Numbered from the stretch's first letter, positions 50,801-61,958 are shown. The stretch is 64,000 nt of DNA from Siderastrea radians (GCA_964017195.1 OZ024887.1:2670881-2734880), one strand, 5' to 3'. Notes: a model not told the origin generated them from the letters alone. Translations and numbers: made by a program.

Positions 50801-51412
50801 AACAGCATGAACAAAAAGGGAAAGAAAGGGAAAAAACACAGAAGTGAGAACCAAGATTGTGCGCATACCCAAAGTCAAATTCGCAAAAATGCCTTGGAAG
50901 TGAAAGGAGAGAATACTACATGGAAAGTGCGCGCGTATGGAATTTACGTACGAGTTGGTAATGTATCAGAAATCGAACGAGTGAGAGCACAGCGAAAAAG
51001 TGAAATGCTGTGCAAAAGCACTTTTCCATGTTGTATTTGTTGTATTATATGCATACTGAGACATTCATCATTTAAAACAATCGTTAATCTTAAAAAATAC
51101 AACACTACAATTTGCCGCGCCACGGCATTTATAAGGTTTGGCAGAGTCATAATAGAAGAAAAGTCTCAATAAGAATCCAAAATGAACATTTTAAGTAGGA
51201 ATTAACTTGTTTTTATGTATTTTTTTCAAATCCATGCACAGAATGCAAAACTAAAAAATCCTTTTTGCTCAGTTTTGTTTTCAAGACTCTCCACGTCACC
51301 TCCTCCTCTCCTCTCCACGTTTGCGAAACGATCGTCTTCAATTTTCTCAATGGAAGAGAACAGAGAAGACTCTCTTTGGTCCAAGAAACAACTCAAACAA
51401 ATCTTCTCGTTT

Positions 51413-51438
51413 AATGAATGAATGAATGAATGAATGAA
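51413..51438. repeat. (AATG)n microsatellite
   Basis: About six perfect AATG units directly before the GC-rich palindrome segment. Confidence 0.9.
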
Positions 51439-51480
51439 GCGGGGAGCCGCCGAGACTGGGCGGCAGGAAATCTGCTGCAG

Positions 51481-51558
51481 TGAGAAACATCGCTCGCGGC
51501 TTCTGACTGGACGAGCGATGTTTCTCAAGTAAAAAACGCGTTCGCGGCCTCTGATTGG
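51481..51558. promoter_or_regulatory. Palindrome and duplicated CCAAT-type motif
   Basis: TGAGAAACATCGCTCG (51481-51496) and CGAGCGATGTTTCTCA (51512-51527) are perfect 16-bp inverted repeats with a 15-base loop. The 17-bp motif TCGCGGCYTCTGAYTGG occurs twice, 48 bp apart (51494-51510, 51542-51558). The second copy holds ATTGG, an inverted CCAAT box. It may be a promoter or the end of a foldback element. No transcript start is proven. Confidence 0.45.
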
Positions 51559-53708
51559 CCAGAACTCGTTAATGAATATCAGTGAAAAGGCGAACTTTCA
51601 GACTTTCGTTTCCTACTTGATCCACTCGGCACTACTCCCCCACGATATGAAAAGCAGTTGAGTCGGAAAAACATGAAAGTGACACTGGCTTGTCGGGGCA
51701 GAGCCTTTGTTGGTAAATGGCTCTTTCAATGAATTGTTAAGTAATTGCAACGGAGGATATACACGTTCTTGCAAAACGCTAGTAATTTTTTTATTTTGTT
51801 AGGTTTAAATAATATTGTATACGGTACATATAGTGATGATTCTGCTTTTACCTTGATCTATTTTCCATAAAACCACTTTCACAAAGGGAAATTCAAACTT
51901 TCTAGTAACAAAGACTGATTAGGGAAGTTGTTCACGCACAATTTTCACGCAACCCTGAAATCAAAACTGACTCGCTCGCGGTGCGAAAATAAGCAAACAT
52001 GTTTACTAGTGCCGTAAGTTGTATTCTTGATTAACTTTTGATCCAGTTATTAATCAAATGCCGTCATTTCTCGACTGCGGTGCTAGGAATTCCAAAAGCA
52101 ATTTAATCTCAGCTCAAATAAGTCGTTCGTCATAAGATACCGCGGAGTTTTGCTTACGTTATGCGCTCATTGTTAAAGGTGATATTAACTAACGCGAGAC
52201 TTTAGCTGCGCAATTTAGCGCTTTCAATCCGCAAAAACGGTGTTATTGAAAGCGTATGAATAATTTTTTCCTGTTATTCCTTCAACGTAACACAAATAAG
52301 TGTAAATAGCCATTTCTTTTGTAGGCCCGGTAATCCATCTACTTAACAACTAACGCTTTTCCGAAGGAAACCCAAATTAATGAGCACGATACAAAAAGGC
52401 TGTTTTCAGTGTCAATATTTTGCTGTTTCCGAGGTTTTCGGCAAAACTCATAAAGTTTGTTTTCGCATTCTGTTTACTGAAGTCAACTTTTCGTCACCCC
52501 GAGGTCAACAAAATAGTAGTTGGTTACTCGTGGAGACCCAAAGACAATTCACGACAACAACCACAATCAGCGTACGCGAGCGCCGGTGACGATATTAAGT
52601 TTATCCCTTATGAGCACGCTTATCTTTTCGCTTTTTTGATATTGAACACGCAAATTCAATTTAACTGAATTCAAATTAAACAGACGACGACCGCATAAGA
52701 GTTACTCCTTGATGTGATTTTCACAAGAAAAGGCAACGTCCTCGATATTTTGATTATAACTCGAATTGTCATTGATCGATCACGTTGTTTGGTTTCTCGG
52801 GTGAATTGAAACCTGATTGAATCCTAAAGAAACACATAGTTGTGGGTGCTTGATTGAGTGGAGGCGCATTAGTTTGACAGCTGAAAAGATACTTTGCAGT
52901 GCACAAGAGAACAACAAGGCCATGATGTCTGTCTAGAGGCTAAAAGGTCGAACTCGCAATTTTAATAATCGTGTCACTGGAGATGCCGCCACGTATTTGA
53001 AAAGGGTTCAATTGTAAACAAGCTTTTTGCGTCTGTGATGTCCTGAAAGAATTCCCTAACCGGAAATTTATTTGAGAAACTACCTTACAGCAGAAGAAAC
53101 TTGATTGATCTAATGAAGTGATTTGTTTGCTTGGATCATCTCAAAGTCCCGAATCCTGAAGTTTCGTCCTGCAGATGTGACATCTTCTGGAATTGACCCA
53201 AGACTAAAGAAAAGCCTAATCAGTCAACTCCAAGATTGGAATGAGCTTGCGCAACAGACATCCGTTGAATGGATTAGGTTTCCCCCATCTGTGACAAGCA
53301 CTCTACAAAACGCTAGAGGAATTCACTAAGACAAGAGAACGGAACTTGCAAAATGAGTTTAATTATATAAATGAAAATTCATGAAATTTGCCTGTCAACC
53401 AATGCACTTGATTGACCGGATCCTTTGATACAAGCAGTGGGCTTTCTAAGGTAATAACAGAAGCCGCTTCCGCGATCACCGAGCACTTGACTAATGGAGC
53501 TGGGGCAGACATCACAGTGAACTGGACGGACGAGCACATTTCAAATTAATTGGCAAAGAAAGTACACAGACTTCGGAGAGAGCGGCATCATAATCCACTT
53601 ATCAACTACGTGCTAATCGCATTCAAAAAAGCACGTTTTCGTTCAACGATTTATTATTAGCGCGAACTGAAGTCCGGCGAAGCCTGCCACAGTTACACTG
53701 CACACGCA

Positions 53709-54827
53709 ATGGCTATGACCCCGAGCAGTAATGGTACAGAACCTCCAGAGACTCAGTGTGAATATCACATCGATACACCAACTGAACAAGTTTTCAAGTG
53801 CGTCGCCTACTTCATCATCATGTTCGGTTCTCTCATCGGTAATGTGTTAGTTATATTCGTCGTTATTTTGAACAGGCAAATGCGAACTGTCACAAATTAT
53901 CTGATAGTCAATATGGCAGTAGCCGACCTTCTGCTAACAGCCTTCAACATGCCGATAACAATAAAGGTGATCGCCACCGGCCGAATGGATTGGTTTGACA
54001 ATGTATCCTCGGAAATTTTATGTAAGACTCTCCCTTTTATCCAATCTCTCTCCGTCGCAAGCTCAGTGTTGAGTTTGACAGCAATCGCTATTGATCGTTT
54101 CCTGGCAATAATGTTCCCTCTAAAGAGGTATATTACTTTTCACATATCATATGGTATAATCGCAGTTGTCTGGATAGTGGGAATAGCTGTCAACTCTCCT
54201 TTTCTCTACGCCCAGAAACTCGCTTTTTATGAAGAATTTCAAAACTGGTCCTGTGCGGAAATTTGGACTCCGGCGTTCAGAGAAGAGGCAAATAAAGACT
54301 TCACAATTGTTTTATTTGTGATATTTTATGTGATTCCACTACTGTCGATGTCGGTACTGTACAGTTTTGTGGTTTACAAACTTTGGGTGAGGAAGGTTCC
54401 TGGAAATCAAACCGCCGAAAACCAACTCCGCGCTGACAATTCCAAGAAGAAGGTTCTGAAGATGCTACTGGCAGTAGTAATCCTTTTCGCGCTTTGCTGG
54501 CTTCCAGTATATGTAACCCAGTTTATTTCGTTCTTTGGTGGGGAAAACTTTCCTTGTGGGCCTCCGCACCCACTTCCTTTCATGGGTTACTTTCTAGGCC
54601 ATGCTAATAGCGCTATAAATCCAGCAATTTACGCCATATTTAACAGTAACTATCGCAAAGGCTTTAGAGACGTTCTTCTGTGCCGATGTCGCAGGAACAG
54701 AGTTGCCCCACAAAGCCAAGCTCGGACAGTGATCGGTGCGGATAATTCGTACATCGACGGTGCAAGTGTGGCTCTTGCGCGCGTGCGTCCTCGCGAACCT
54801 TCCAAGGCCTCGGCGTCGAGTGGCTGA
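53709..54827 (+). CDS. Class A (rhodopsin-like) GPCR, neuropeptide-receptor type, single exon
   Basis: A 372-residue, seven-helix plasma-membrane receptor that should signal through G proteins. Helices by hydrophobicity: about 30-54, 64-86, 105-127, 147-166, 198-224, 252-273, 288-311. Family marks: GN (44-45) in helix 1, LIVNMAVAD (D73) in helix 2, Cys105 and Cys182 for the extracellular disulfide, DRF (129-131) in place of DRY, CWLP (263-266) in helix 6 and NPAIY (304-308) in helix 7. Sequons at N8, N98 and N179. The short basic C-tail has a CRCRR palmitoylation-like site. The style (MNMAVADLL-like helix 2, CWLPVY, NSAINPAIY) fits peptide receptors of the NPY/NPFF/tachykinin-like groups, but the ligand cannot be told. 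There is no intron; the ATG opens a frame of normal family length. AATAAA follows at 55315. Confidence 0.93.
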   Translation: MAMTPSSNGTEPPETQCEYHIDTPTEQVFKCVAYFIIMFGSLIGNVLVIFVVILNRQMRTVTNYLIVNMAVADLLLTAFNMPITIKVIATGRMDWFDNVSSEILCKTLPFIQSLSVASSVLSLTAIAIDRFLAIMFPLKRYITFHISYGIIAVVWIVGIAVNSPFLYAQKLAFYEEFQNWSCAEIWTPAFREEANKDFTIVLFVIFYVIPLLSMSVLYSFVVYKLWVRKVPGNQTAENQLRADNSKKKVLKMLLAVVILFALCWLPVYVTQFISFFGGENFPCGPPHPLPFMGYFLGHANSAINPAIYAIFNSNYRKGFRDVLLCRCRRNRVAPQSQARTVIGADNSYIDGASVALARVRPREPSKASASSG

Positions 54828-56380
54828 GGAGTGCGTGTTATCCTCTTTTTCCGCGAACGGCCTCTCTATTTTTTCAAAAGACAGACTGTGCTTTGGACTT
54901 GTAGAGCATAGAAAGGAAAGCTGTGTAGAAACTTCACATTATACGCTTGTAAACACGAGTACAAGCGAATTTGAGCGTTTCATTACAATCAGCATTTTCA
55001 TTTCGATAAAGTTTTGGAAATTGCCTCGCTTGGCTGAGTAGTTTGAAAGAAGTGATGTCGAGATAAATATTTGGCATGTCGCATGACTAGCATAACAGTT
55101 GTCTATACTTAGAGGACAATTAGAAGTTAACAATAAGCAGCTTAAAAATATGCAAGACATATATGAATTAGAGAACACATAGACACGGTGTTGACAGAAT
55201 TTAGTTTAACTTTTTCCCTCAAGGGGCCACCCTCGAGTTAAATCGTATCGCTGTTCATCGAAGGTGGCTCTGACATTTCAGTCTGCGGATGAAATCTTTG
55301 AGTGTGGTAACTCGAATAAAAGCTATTAAGCAGCGCTGTCATAGAGCAATGTTTGTTTTTCAACATTTAACAATAGTTTTCGTCAACTTCGATTTTGAGT
55401 GCTCTCTGGCGTCAAAGGGTTAATTGAAAACTAAGAATCTTAAGACTGTAGCGAAGGAAACGCATTCTTAAGCCTATTTAGCCCCTCCGGCAGAAAAAAT
55501 AATTGCTTTTAAATTTCCTTTTGTATACTAAGGAAGCCCTCGAACATTATGAAGCACATAATAAAGTCCAATATAGTTTTATCTTGACGGTTGAAGAGTA
55601 AATCGGGAGTAAATCGCTTCCGATTTCCGAACACCACTGATATTTCGAGATAGCGAAGTCCAAGGTATTGAGAAAAATAATTGCTTTTTATTATTCTTAC
55701 AACCATACTGTGCCGTTTGATAAAACACTGTTTTATTATGTTTTATTTATTTTCGTAGTTATTACAAAATCATTAGTTATTCGGTTTCAACTAAATTAGC
55801 CCAGCCAACCACTGGGCAATTTTGACAAGGATCTTAATAAAACTTTTTTTGCAAGGTTTTTTTTTTTTTTTTTACCTTTTCAAGAATTCCATTGCTTATC
55901 ATTCATTCGAATTGCTAAGACACTTATATGTTGTAATGATACATTCTTTAAATTTCATCTCGTGCAGTTTGGCACTGCAAATGAACACTGACAACTAAAA
56001 TATATTTCAGTTATATTTTATCAAGGTAATATACATCCCAAAACACCTGCCTTTCCGGCTTATTTTCGAAAACTTCCGTCCGGCTACTTTTTTGCACGTA
56101 CATTTATGATGATAGTTTTGAAATAGACCTCCCCCCCCAAAAAAAATACATGTAGAAGAAAACTGATTTTAAACTTGCCAATTTTAATTGGATTTTTTTT
56201 TTGAACGAACTGAGGTAGTGACTAGTTTTCGAGATCTTTCAAAGCTCGGGCTTTAAAGAAACAATATCTATGCACATTTTTGTTCGTGAATGTACGGAGC
56301 GAAATGAACGGGTTCGTGTTGTTAGCTGGAATTCTCTTACTCCATCGAGGGGTCGATCGAATCGATCGATAGATCGTAGA
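54828..56380. other. 3' flank of the GPCR gene
   Basis: No gene. AATAAA at 55315-55320 lies 488 bases after the stop. GGCGTCAAAGGGTTAA at 55408-55423 reads on the minus strand as TTAACCCTTTGACGCC, a piggyBac-style end without a visible partner. The rest is AT-rich, with long T runs near 55857 and 56200. Confidence 0.55.
55315..55320 (+). terminator. Candidate poly(A) signal of the GPCR gene
   Basis: AATAAA, 488 bases downstream of the receptor stop codon, in CTCGAATAAAAGC. It is the first canonical hexamer on this strand after the gene that I noticed. Confidence 0.45.
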
Positions 56381-56713
56381 GTGCATTCTTTTGGGAGTAT
56401 TCTGGCTACCCTTATTCCGGTTTAGGAATAACAGAATACACGGAATTTCAGTTTCGAAATAAACGCTCTTTCTGAAAACAAAATATCCATGGTGGAGGTG
56501 ACCTGAGAACTACTACTATGTCTGCGGCCGCGGAGGATTTCCCGTCAAAAATTCCCCAAAAGAACGCGTATTCTGTTTATTCCGAGAAAACCGTATCCCT
56601 TTTATTCTGTTCATTCTGCTATCGACAGCAGAATTAACGGAATATTGGAATACCTCCCAAAAGAACACAAATAATGAGTATTCCTATTCTGTAATAGTCC
56701 CAAAAGAACGCAC
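56381..56713. mobile_element. MITE with GTGCRTTCTTTTGGGA ends
   Basis: The left end GTGCATTCTTTTGGGAGTAT and right end (minus strand) GTGCGTTCTTTTGGGACTAT are inverted repeats with two mismatches. The internal sequence is rich in ATTCTGTTTATTCCG-type motifs in both orientations. The flanks CGTAGA and CGTAAA may be a decayed target duplication. Non-coding, 333 bp. Confidence 0.7.
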
Positions 56714-57323
56714 CCGTAAACTTTATATTAAATTGATATCAAAAATAACCACTGCGCATATGCAAAGCAGGCTCAAAAGATTAAGAAACCTCGATCACGA
56801 AAGTTGTCGGACCACGTTAAATTTGCGAAGTGTTTTTTTTTTGAGTCAGCGCTTGGCTTTTGTTACAATTGACACACTTTTACAAATTCAAATATTCATA
56901 GCTACAAGCCAAAAAGCTGAGTCGTCAGTTTTTAAACATTACGTCATTCATGATCAGTAACGCAAAAGTGAGTAGCGATCAGTCATTTCACTGAGTAGTG
57001 CTGTTAGTAAGTAGAAACGGTAGGACTCGGAAAACCAAAGTAACACAAACAATTTCTAGCTATGTGGTGGAACACACGCAAAATTTAGAAATACGTTTTG
57101 TAAGGTTTGCAAAGGCCTAGTTTTGAAATGACATATTTAGGTAAACCGGCAGAAGATTGAAAGACTGTACTGAAACCTTCCCTTCATTAAGTTAAAGTAG
57201 TAAGAGTACTCGCTTAGTCAACAGTAAAGAGGACCAGGACTCTGTTATGGAGGACTCCGTTCTTTATAATTATTGGCTTGACAATTCTTGTACAACCGGA
57301 ACTCCCACTAATCTGGGCTAACG

Positions 57324-57491
57324 TAGACTGCGAGTAGTCTCTAATTTTGGCGATGGCGATTGTGGGGCGGGCAAAATACACACGCGCGCGCGCGAAATTT
57401 CGAGGAGACGCGACGCGAAGGGAGCGCGCGCGTGTGTATTTTGCCCGCCCCACAATCACAATCGCCAAAATTAGAGACTACTCGCAGTCTA
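57324..57491. mobile_element. 168-bp foldback element with 9-bp target duplication (Mutator-like)
   Basis: It begins TAGACTGCGAGTAGTCTC and ends with the exact inverse GAGACTACTCGCAGTCTA. The arms pair over nearly 80 bp (57324-57400 with 57412-57491) around a small GC-rich centre containing alternating CG. GGGCTAACG stands on both sides (57315-57323, 57492-57500). Perfect-arm foldbacks with 9-bp duplications are typical of Mutator-type MITEs. Confidence 0.85.
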
Positions 57492-57500
57492 GGGCTAACG

Positions 57501-58310
57501 TGAACTGACCACAACTAAACTGCAATGAAGCTACTTTTATGCTGTGCTGTAAACATGTGTGCGACTCCCGAGTCAAGGAAGATCGGATGTTACCTTAACG
57601 AGATAACGAGGAAGGAATGTAAACTGGCACAATAGCTGGGTCCAAGGAACCATTTGTTGCAGGAAAATAGGTAACTTTTGGCCAATCGAGTTCAAGAAAA
57701 GTTGAGTGTTCAGAAATTGTCCTTGAACTCAGCAGTGTTCAAGGAAGTCTTGGCCAACGCTCACAGGAAGTCTCAAACCTGTCTACAGCGCGCCCTCATT
57801 AAGTAACTTTAGACAAATAGGAAACTTTTAAGAGGGATGGCATTGAGCTTCGATCACAAATAGCACTAACAAAAATCATCTCAAACCTAAACATGTACAA
57901 CTAAATTAATACACTAAAATTAACTTTACGACAAGTAGGAAAACACAATTGGCGGAACATTTTCTTCCAATCTGATGTTGACAGATGCAATTGTGGCAGC
58001 AAAAAAGGTTTTTTTTAACTCTCTACATATTGATGGAAGAACCACTCACATAGGCAGTGTGCCTTGACCTTGTACGGCAATAAATTAGAAGCTGAAGAAT
58101 TTAAACTTGTTTTACACGAGAAAAGCTCCTGTTAATGAAGACCGAAAAAAAAAACAGTATGGCTGACAAAAACACTACTTCAAATTGCAATGAGTAGTTT
58201 ATGTCATGCATCCCCTGAGAAACACTGGCTAATGTTGATCGTTATTAGTTTGAGTGGCCGATGTTAAAGTATCCTTCACACTCAGGAAATTAATCTCTTC
58301 CGTGTGAGGG
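57501..58310. other. Intergenic, no feature seen
   Basis: AT-rich sequence with no supported gene or recognised repeat. Confidence 0.5.
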
Positions 58311-58778
58311 CGCTTATTTGTACCTTACAATCCGTGGCATTGATTCATGAAGCCCTCTTAAGTTAAGCTGCATAAACCTCTGTATTGTTGGGATATAACA
58401 AGCTATTGTATAACTTGGCTGAATACTCACTTAACCTGATCACGTATTTTTGCCACTGACTGAAGGCGCTTAATTGTACCTTACAATCCTGGGCATTGAT
58501 TCACGAAGCCCTCTTAAGTTAAGCTGCATAAACCTCTGTATTGTTGGGATATAACAAGCTATTGTATAACTTGGCTGAATACTCACTTATCCTGATCACG
58601 TATTTTTGCCACTGACTGAAGGCGCTTAATTGTACCTTACAATCCTGGGCATTGATTCATGAAGCCCTCTTAAGAAGCGGTTAAGAAGCTGCATGATGAC
58701 CTCTGTATCGTACAACCTACTGTATAACTTGGCTGAATACTCATTTAATCTGATCACGTTTTTTTTTGTTTTTCCTGA
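58311..58778. repeat. 156-bp tandem satellite, three copies
   Basis: CGCTTAATTGTACCTTACAA-type starts occur at 58311, 58467 and 58623, exactly 156 bp apart. Copies 1 and 2 are nearly identical through CACTGACTGAAGG. Copy 3 diverges in its second half (extra GAAGCGGTTAAG, altered ATAACAAGC region) and runs into a poly-T. Confidence 0.92.
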
Positions 58779-59894
58779 CGTTTTCAGTCAATAGTCAATA
58801 TTCTGCTGAGTGAATATTGTTACGCAGTCCAGGAAACTCCTTATTGTGGTTGAAATGAATAAAAGATCTTTTGCGGTAATAGTGGGCAAATTCTTGAACA
58901 TCAAGCGATCGTGCGTCGGTTCGATGGAGGTGCAAGCCTGTTCTCAAATTAAACGTTTGCCGGTAAATTACTCTGCAGCAGTAAGAGTAAACGATATTCC
59001 ACATGGGGCCATGCATACTGCCCTTGATATCAAAACTCGTTCCCTCACGCAACTATTATTCTGAAAAGGAAACAAAAATCAGTAAGCATTTTAAACTTCC
59101 GTTTTTTATTTATTCTTTTTTGCGGTCTGAAAACAGAGACAATTCCTACATCGCAGCACGTACAGCTTTCACTTGATTGTGTTAACCATTAACACAATTT
59201 ATATAGGTCAAACCTATTGCATTTTTGTCTACAAAATAATAGAAAAAACGAAAACACAAAGGCCACACGACTACGTTATCCTCCCTAAGAAAAGGGAGGG
59301 TCCTCCCCAATAGGGTTCTTCAATCCCGCCATCCCGACCTAAATTTCTCCTCAATCCCGAAATCCCGACGGTTTTTATCGGCCAATCCCGATCCCGGTCA
59401 TAAACGATTTTTTAAGACAAGGGTATCCAGATTCCCTCACAGCAAATCCAATTACTGAAAAGTTAGAAGTTAGCTCTTTCCACTAAAAAGTGGGCATTGT
59501 TCATCTGGCGGTTTTCTGGTCGCTCAGTCATTAATTACCTTTTTGTAAGTGGTTTTAGTTTTACCTCTATTGCGTGGTATAATGCATGCCTTTCCAACCA
59601 GTTTAGTTACTTGTAATTCGTTATTCGGGGATGGTAGCGATCGAAGAAAAGCATTACAAGTGGGGTCATAGCTACAGTTACAAAGTTCATTGCAACGATA
59701 GTTATAACAACTTTCTCATGTACATTCCTTTCTTACCGATCGCAGCTACTGACAAATATAGTCTAGAAACTGAAGGATGTAGACTCTACGTGGTTTTTTT
59801 TTGGTTCAAAACGGTTACTAAAATTAATACGGAAATCTTAAAACCATCGCTACCAAGTCTGAAGACCTGAACATTTACAAAAAAAACGCAGCAA
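58779..59894. other. Intergenic with AATCCCG motif cluster
   Basis: No supported gene. At 59321-59399 the heptamer-like motif AATCCCG/ATCCCGA recurs about seven times, a coral-style degenerate repeat that may be part of an unrecognised mobile element. Confidence 0.5.
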
Positions 59895-60569
59895 TCAATA
59901 GACAATTCTGTTAGTGAAGCGAATAGTTCTACCGAACCGCGAAACCGTTCCAAGGAGAAAATTGGCCTCGAGGTCCAATGATCCAATATCATCGTCGGCC
60001 TCGTCGGTGTTACCGGGTAATGACCCTTCTTCTGAATTTTCCTCACTGCTCGACGAATCGTACTCCAGAATTCCATCTTCGTCTTCTGTTTCGTTCACTT
60101 GACTTCCCTGTTGTTCCCTGGAGATAGAGTGTTCAAGGGAAACCGATTCACCTAGTTGCACCTCTCTCTGGTAGAGGTAGGAAGGCAGGGTTCCAGCTCG
60201 TGCCATCGTGGTCTCTTGTCTAACAGATCGTTGACGTACTGCAGCACCAAACGTTTGCGTCCAGTCCCTCATGCTTTGCATGCATTGTGGTGCCATCGGA
60301 ACAGGTGGCAAAAATTGCATGACTGGCATGTCCGAAAGAACCACGCGACGTTCCGGCATAGGATACCATGACTTTGTCGCCTCATGTAAGGGAATCCGGA
60401 ATCCGGAATCCAACATTAGTTTGCTTTTGGAATCCGGAATCCAGGGCTTTGGAATCCGGAATCCAGTCACTGGAATCCGGAATCCAACCCGTGGAATCCG
60501 GAATCCAACCTCATCCATAACTCTGGAATCCTGGTCTGAAGTGTACTGCACTGTTAGTAGTAATTTCAT
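59895..60569 (-). pseudogene. Fragment of an unrecognised, possibly element-derived protein
   Basis: An open minus-strand frame of 224 codons. The first 60 residues are an artefact of the GGAATCC repeat (GFRIP units). The remainder (RRVVLSDMPVMQFLPPVPMA, then acidic DEDGILEYDSSSSEEN, ending SRFGRTIRFTNRIVY) looks like real coding sequence. SRFGR-(T/V)-(I/V)-R-x-x-x-R at the C-terminus recalls the tail of many retroelement polyproteins. No domain is recognised. It could be a C-terminal exon of a retroelement or an orphan gene. Confidence 0.35.
60391..60535. repeat. GGAATCC heptamer cluster
   Basis: Six or more GGAATCCGGAATCC dyads separated by short spacers (for example AGTCACT, AACCCGT). On the minus strand the dyads encode repeated GFRIP units. 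Confidence 0.88.
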
Positions 60570-61732
60570 AACAAATCACCACGTACACCTCCCCTCAGCG
60601 TCCTTTACCCTGATCACCATCACCAAAAGAGTGTTTGATCGCCCAACTTGTATACCAAATATGTCGACACTGCGGCTGGGTGGTTTTTGATTCCTCATTG
60701 GGAACATGTTTCATACATGCCGTCTTTTACGACCTTTACCCGCCCTATCTCCTAAATGGTCAACACCATTCACAGTTATACTTCGAGCTACATGTAGTGG
60801 TATCCATTGTTAACCTTTTTACTCTGCTGTTTTGATAATATGTTAATCGAAAACGGAAACGTCGATCGCGAAAGAAGTACACTGAAGCTGAGCGCGGGAA
60901 AGATAATTGATTAATACATAGCTATTTGGTAGTCATACATATCAGTGTAATGTTTTATTGAGACATTTTTCATGTGTCAGATCTGGACATCATGAAAACA
61001 AAAAAAATCTTCGAGAAGCATTACTCTGTTTGGAATTATTTTGCTTCGAACTGGTACTTGAAAGTTCAATTTTTACGAAGTACGTATACTGTGTGTGTCT
61101 CCGCTGGTGGGCGCAAGACTGTGGCCGCAAGACTGTGATGGATGGCCGTTGGTTCATAGAGCTCATCCGTTCTTTAACTAGCCTCCGATCCTACGCAAAG
61201 CCTAAGGTTCTTTGAGTTGGTCACGAAACGATCCTCCCCAACAAACGATTGGATGAAGGGTAGGTGGACACTCAGCAAGAATAAAAACAAGACCCGTTAG
61301 AGACGGACCATTAAGAAAAGTATGGAAGTGGGTGGGGGGTGAATCAAGTAGAAGTACCAAAAAAAAATCAAGAAAGGGAAAAATTTGGGGAAAAAATTGT
61401 TCACAGCGAGCAGCCTGGAAAAAATTCTTGCATCGACATTCCGAAGTACTTCACAGAAATCTTAGTAAGGTGCACCATAGAGCAGATTAGAGTTAACACT
61501 TCTGTAGTTAAAAACATGCCTTCTTTCCTGGCTTCTGTGCAGAGCGGGTGTTTATTCAAAACGACATTTTAACCAGTAATTATTTCATGATTGACACATT
61601 TTCTTTTGTTATTCAACAACCTTTATTTAACTTACAACCCTGATGAATATTAACTAACTGAAAGTCCGGGGAGGGCTTGATTATGTAGCAGGGAAGAGCG
61701 GGGCTTGTGAATTGAATTTATGAATATGAATG
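60570..61732. other. Intergenic, sparse
   Basis: No supported gene. It contains a lone PIF-like terminal sequence at 61300-61345 (see separate entry). Confidence 0.5.
61300..61345. mobile_element. Truncated end of the 62.7-kb PIF-like family
   Basis: GAGACGGACCATTAAGAAAA followed by GTATGGAAGTGGGTGGGG is a diverged copy of the left end of the element at 62682 (GGGACGGACCATTAGAAAAG). No matching right end is found nearby. Confidence 0.55.
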
Positions 61733-61835
61733 AGGGATTTATCCGTATAAATCCCTCCTTTCAGGGATTTATCTGTATAAATCCCTCCTTTCAGGGATTC
61801 ATACAGATAAATCCCTCATTTGAAGGAGTTACAGA
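61733..61835. repeat. Array of 30-bp hairpin units
   Basis: AGGGATTTAT-CCGT-ATAAATCCCT (61733-61756) is repeated at 61763-61786 (loop CTGT) and, with one arm change, at 61793-61816 (loop ACAG). Spacers are CCTTTC, period 30 bp. A degenerate fourth palindrome (GAGTTACAGAAATAACTC) follows. The plus frame reads as GFIRINPSFQ-type decapeptides. Confidence 0.85.
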
Positions 61836-61958
61836 AATAACTCAATTTAACCTTGCTCGTCCCGAGAAATTGAAATCCCTCCGGCTTTATTTATTCCAAC
61901 AATAAAGTCATCTGCAAATGTTTTTCATTACAAAACAGTATCGAGAAAAATAACAAAA

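Larger units (their letters stand above)
46620..53708. other. Region between ZFC3H1 and the GPCR gene
   Basis: The first part should be the ZFC3H1 3' untranslated region (poly(A) candidates ATTAAA at 47221 and AATAAA at 48425). It holds an AGTC-type satellite (47545-47856), an AATG microsatellite (51413-51438) and a palindrome with paired CCAAT-like motifs (51481-51558). Open frames of up to 141 codons (50747-51172) show no domain or repeat support, so I do not call them genes. The last 2 kb is candidate 5' flank of the receptor gene. Confidence 0.6.

Noticed and set aside
50747..51172. 141-codon frame with a lysine-rich and a Cys-rich part
   Set aside because: No domain, repeats or splice partners. 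Composition is mixed and there is no clear promoter. Kept only as a remote possibility.
55408..55423. Complete piggyBac MITE
   Set aside because: Only one TTAA-linked end is visible. The candidate partner near 55206 (TTAACTTTTTCCCTCA) does not match.
57214..57468. 84-codon minus frame rich in Ala/Arg
   Set aside because: It is the arm of the 168-bp foldback element; the palindrome makes both strands read alike.
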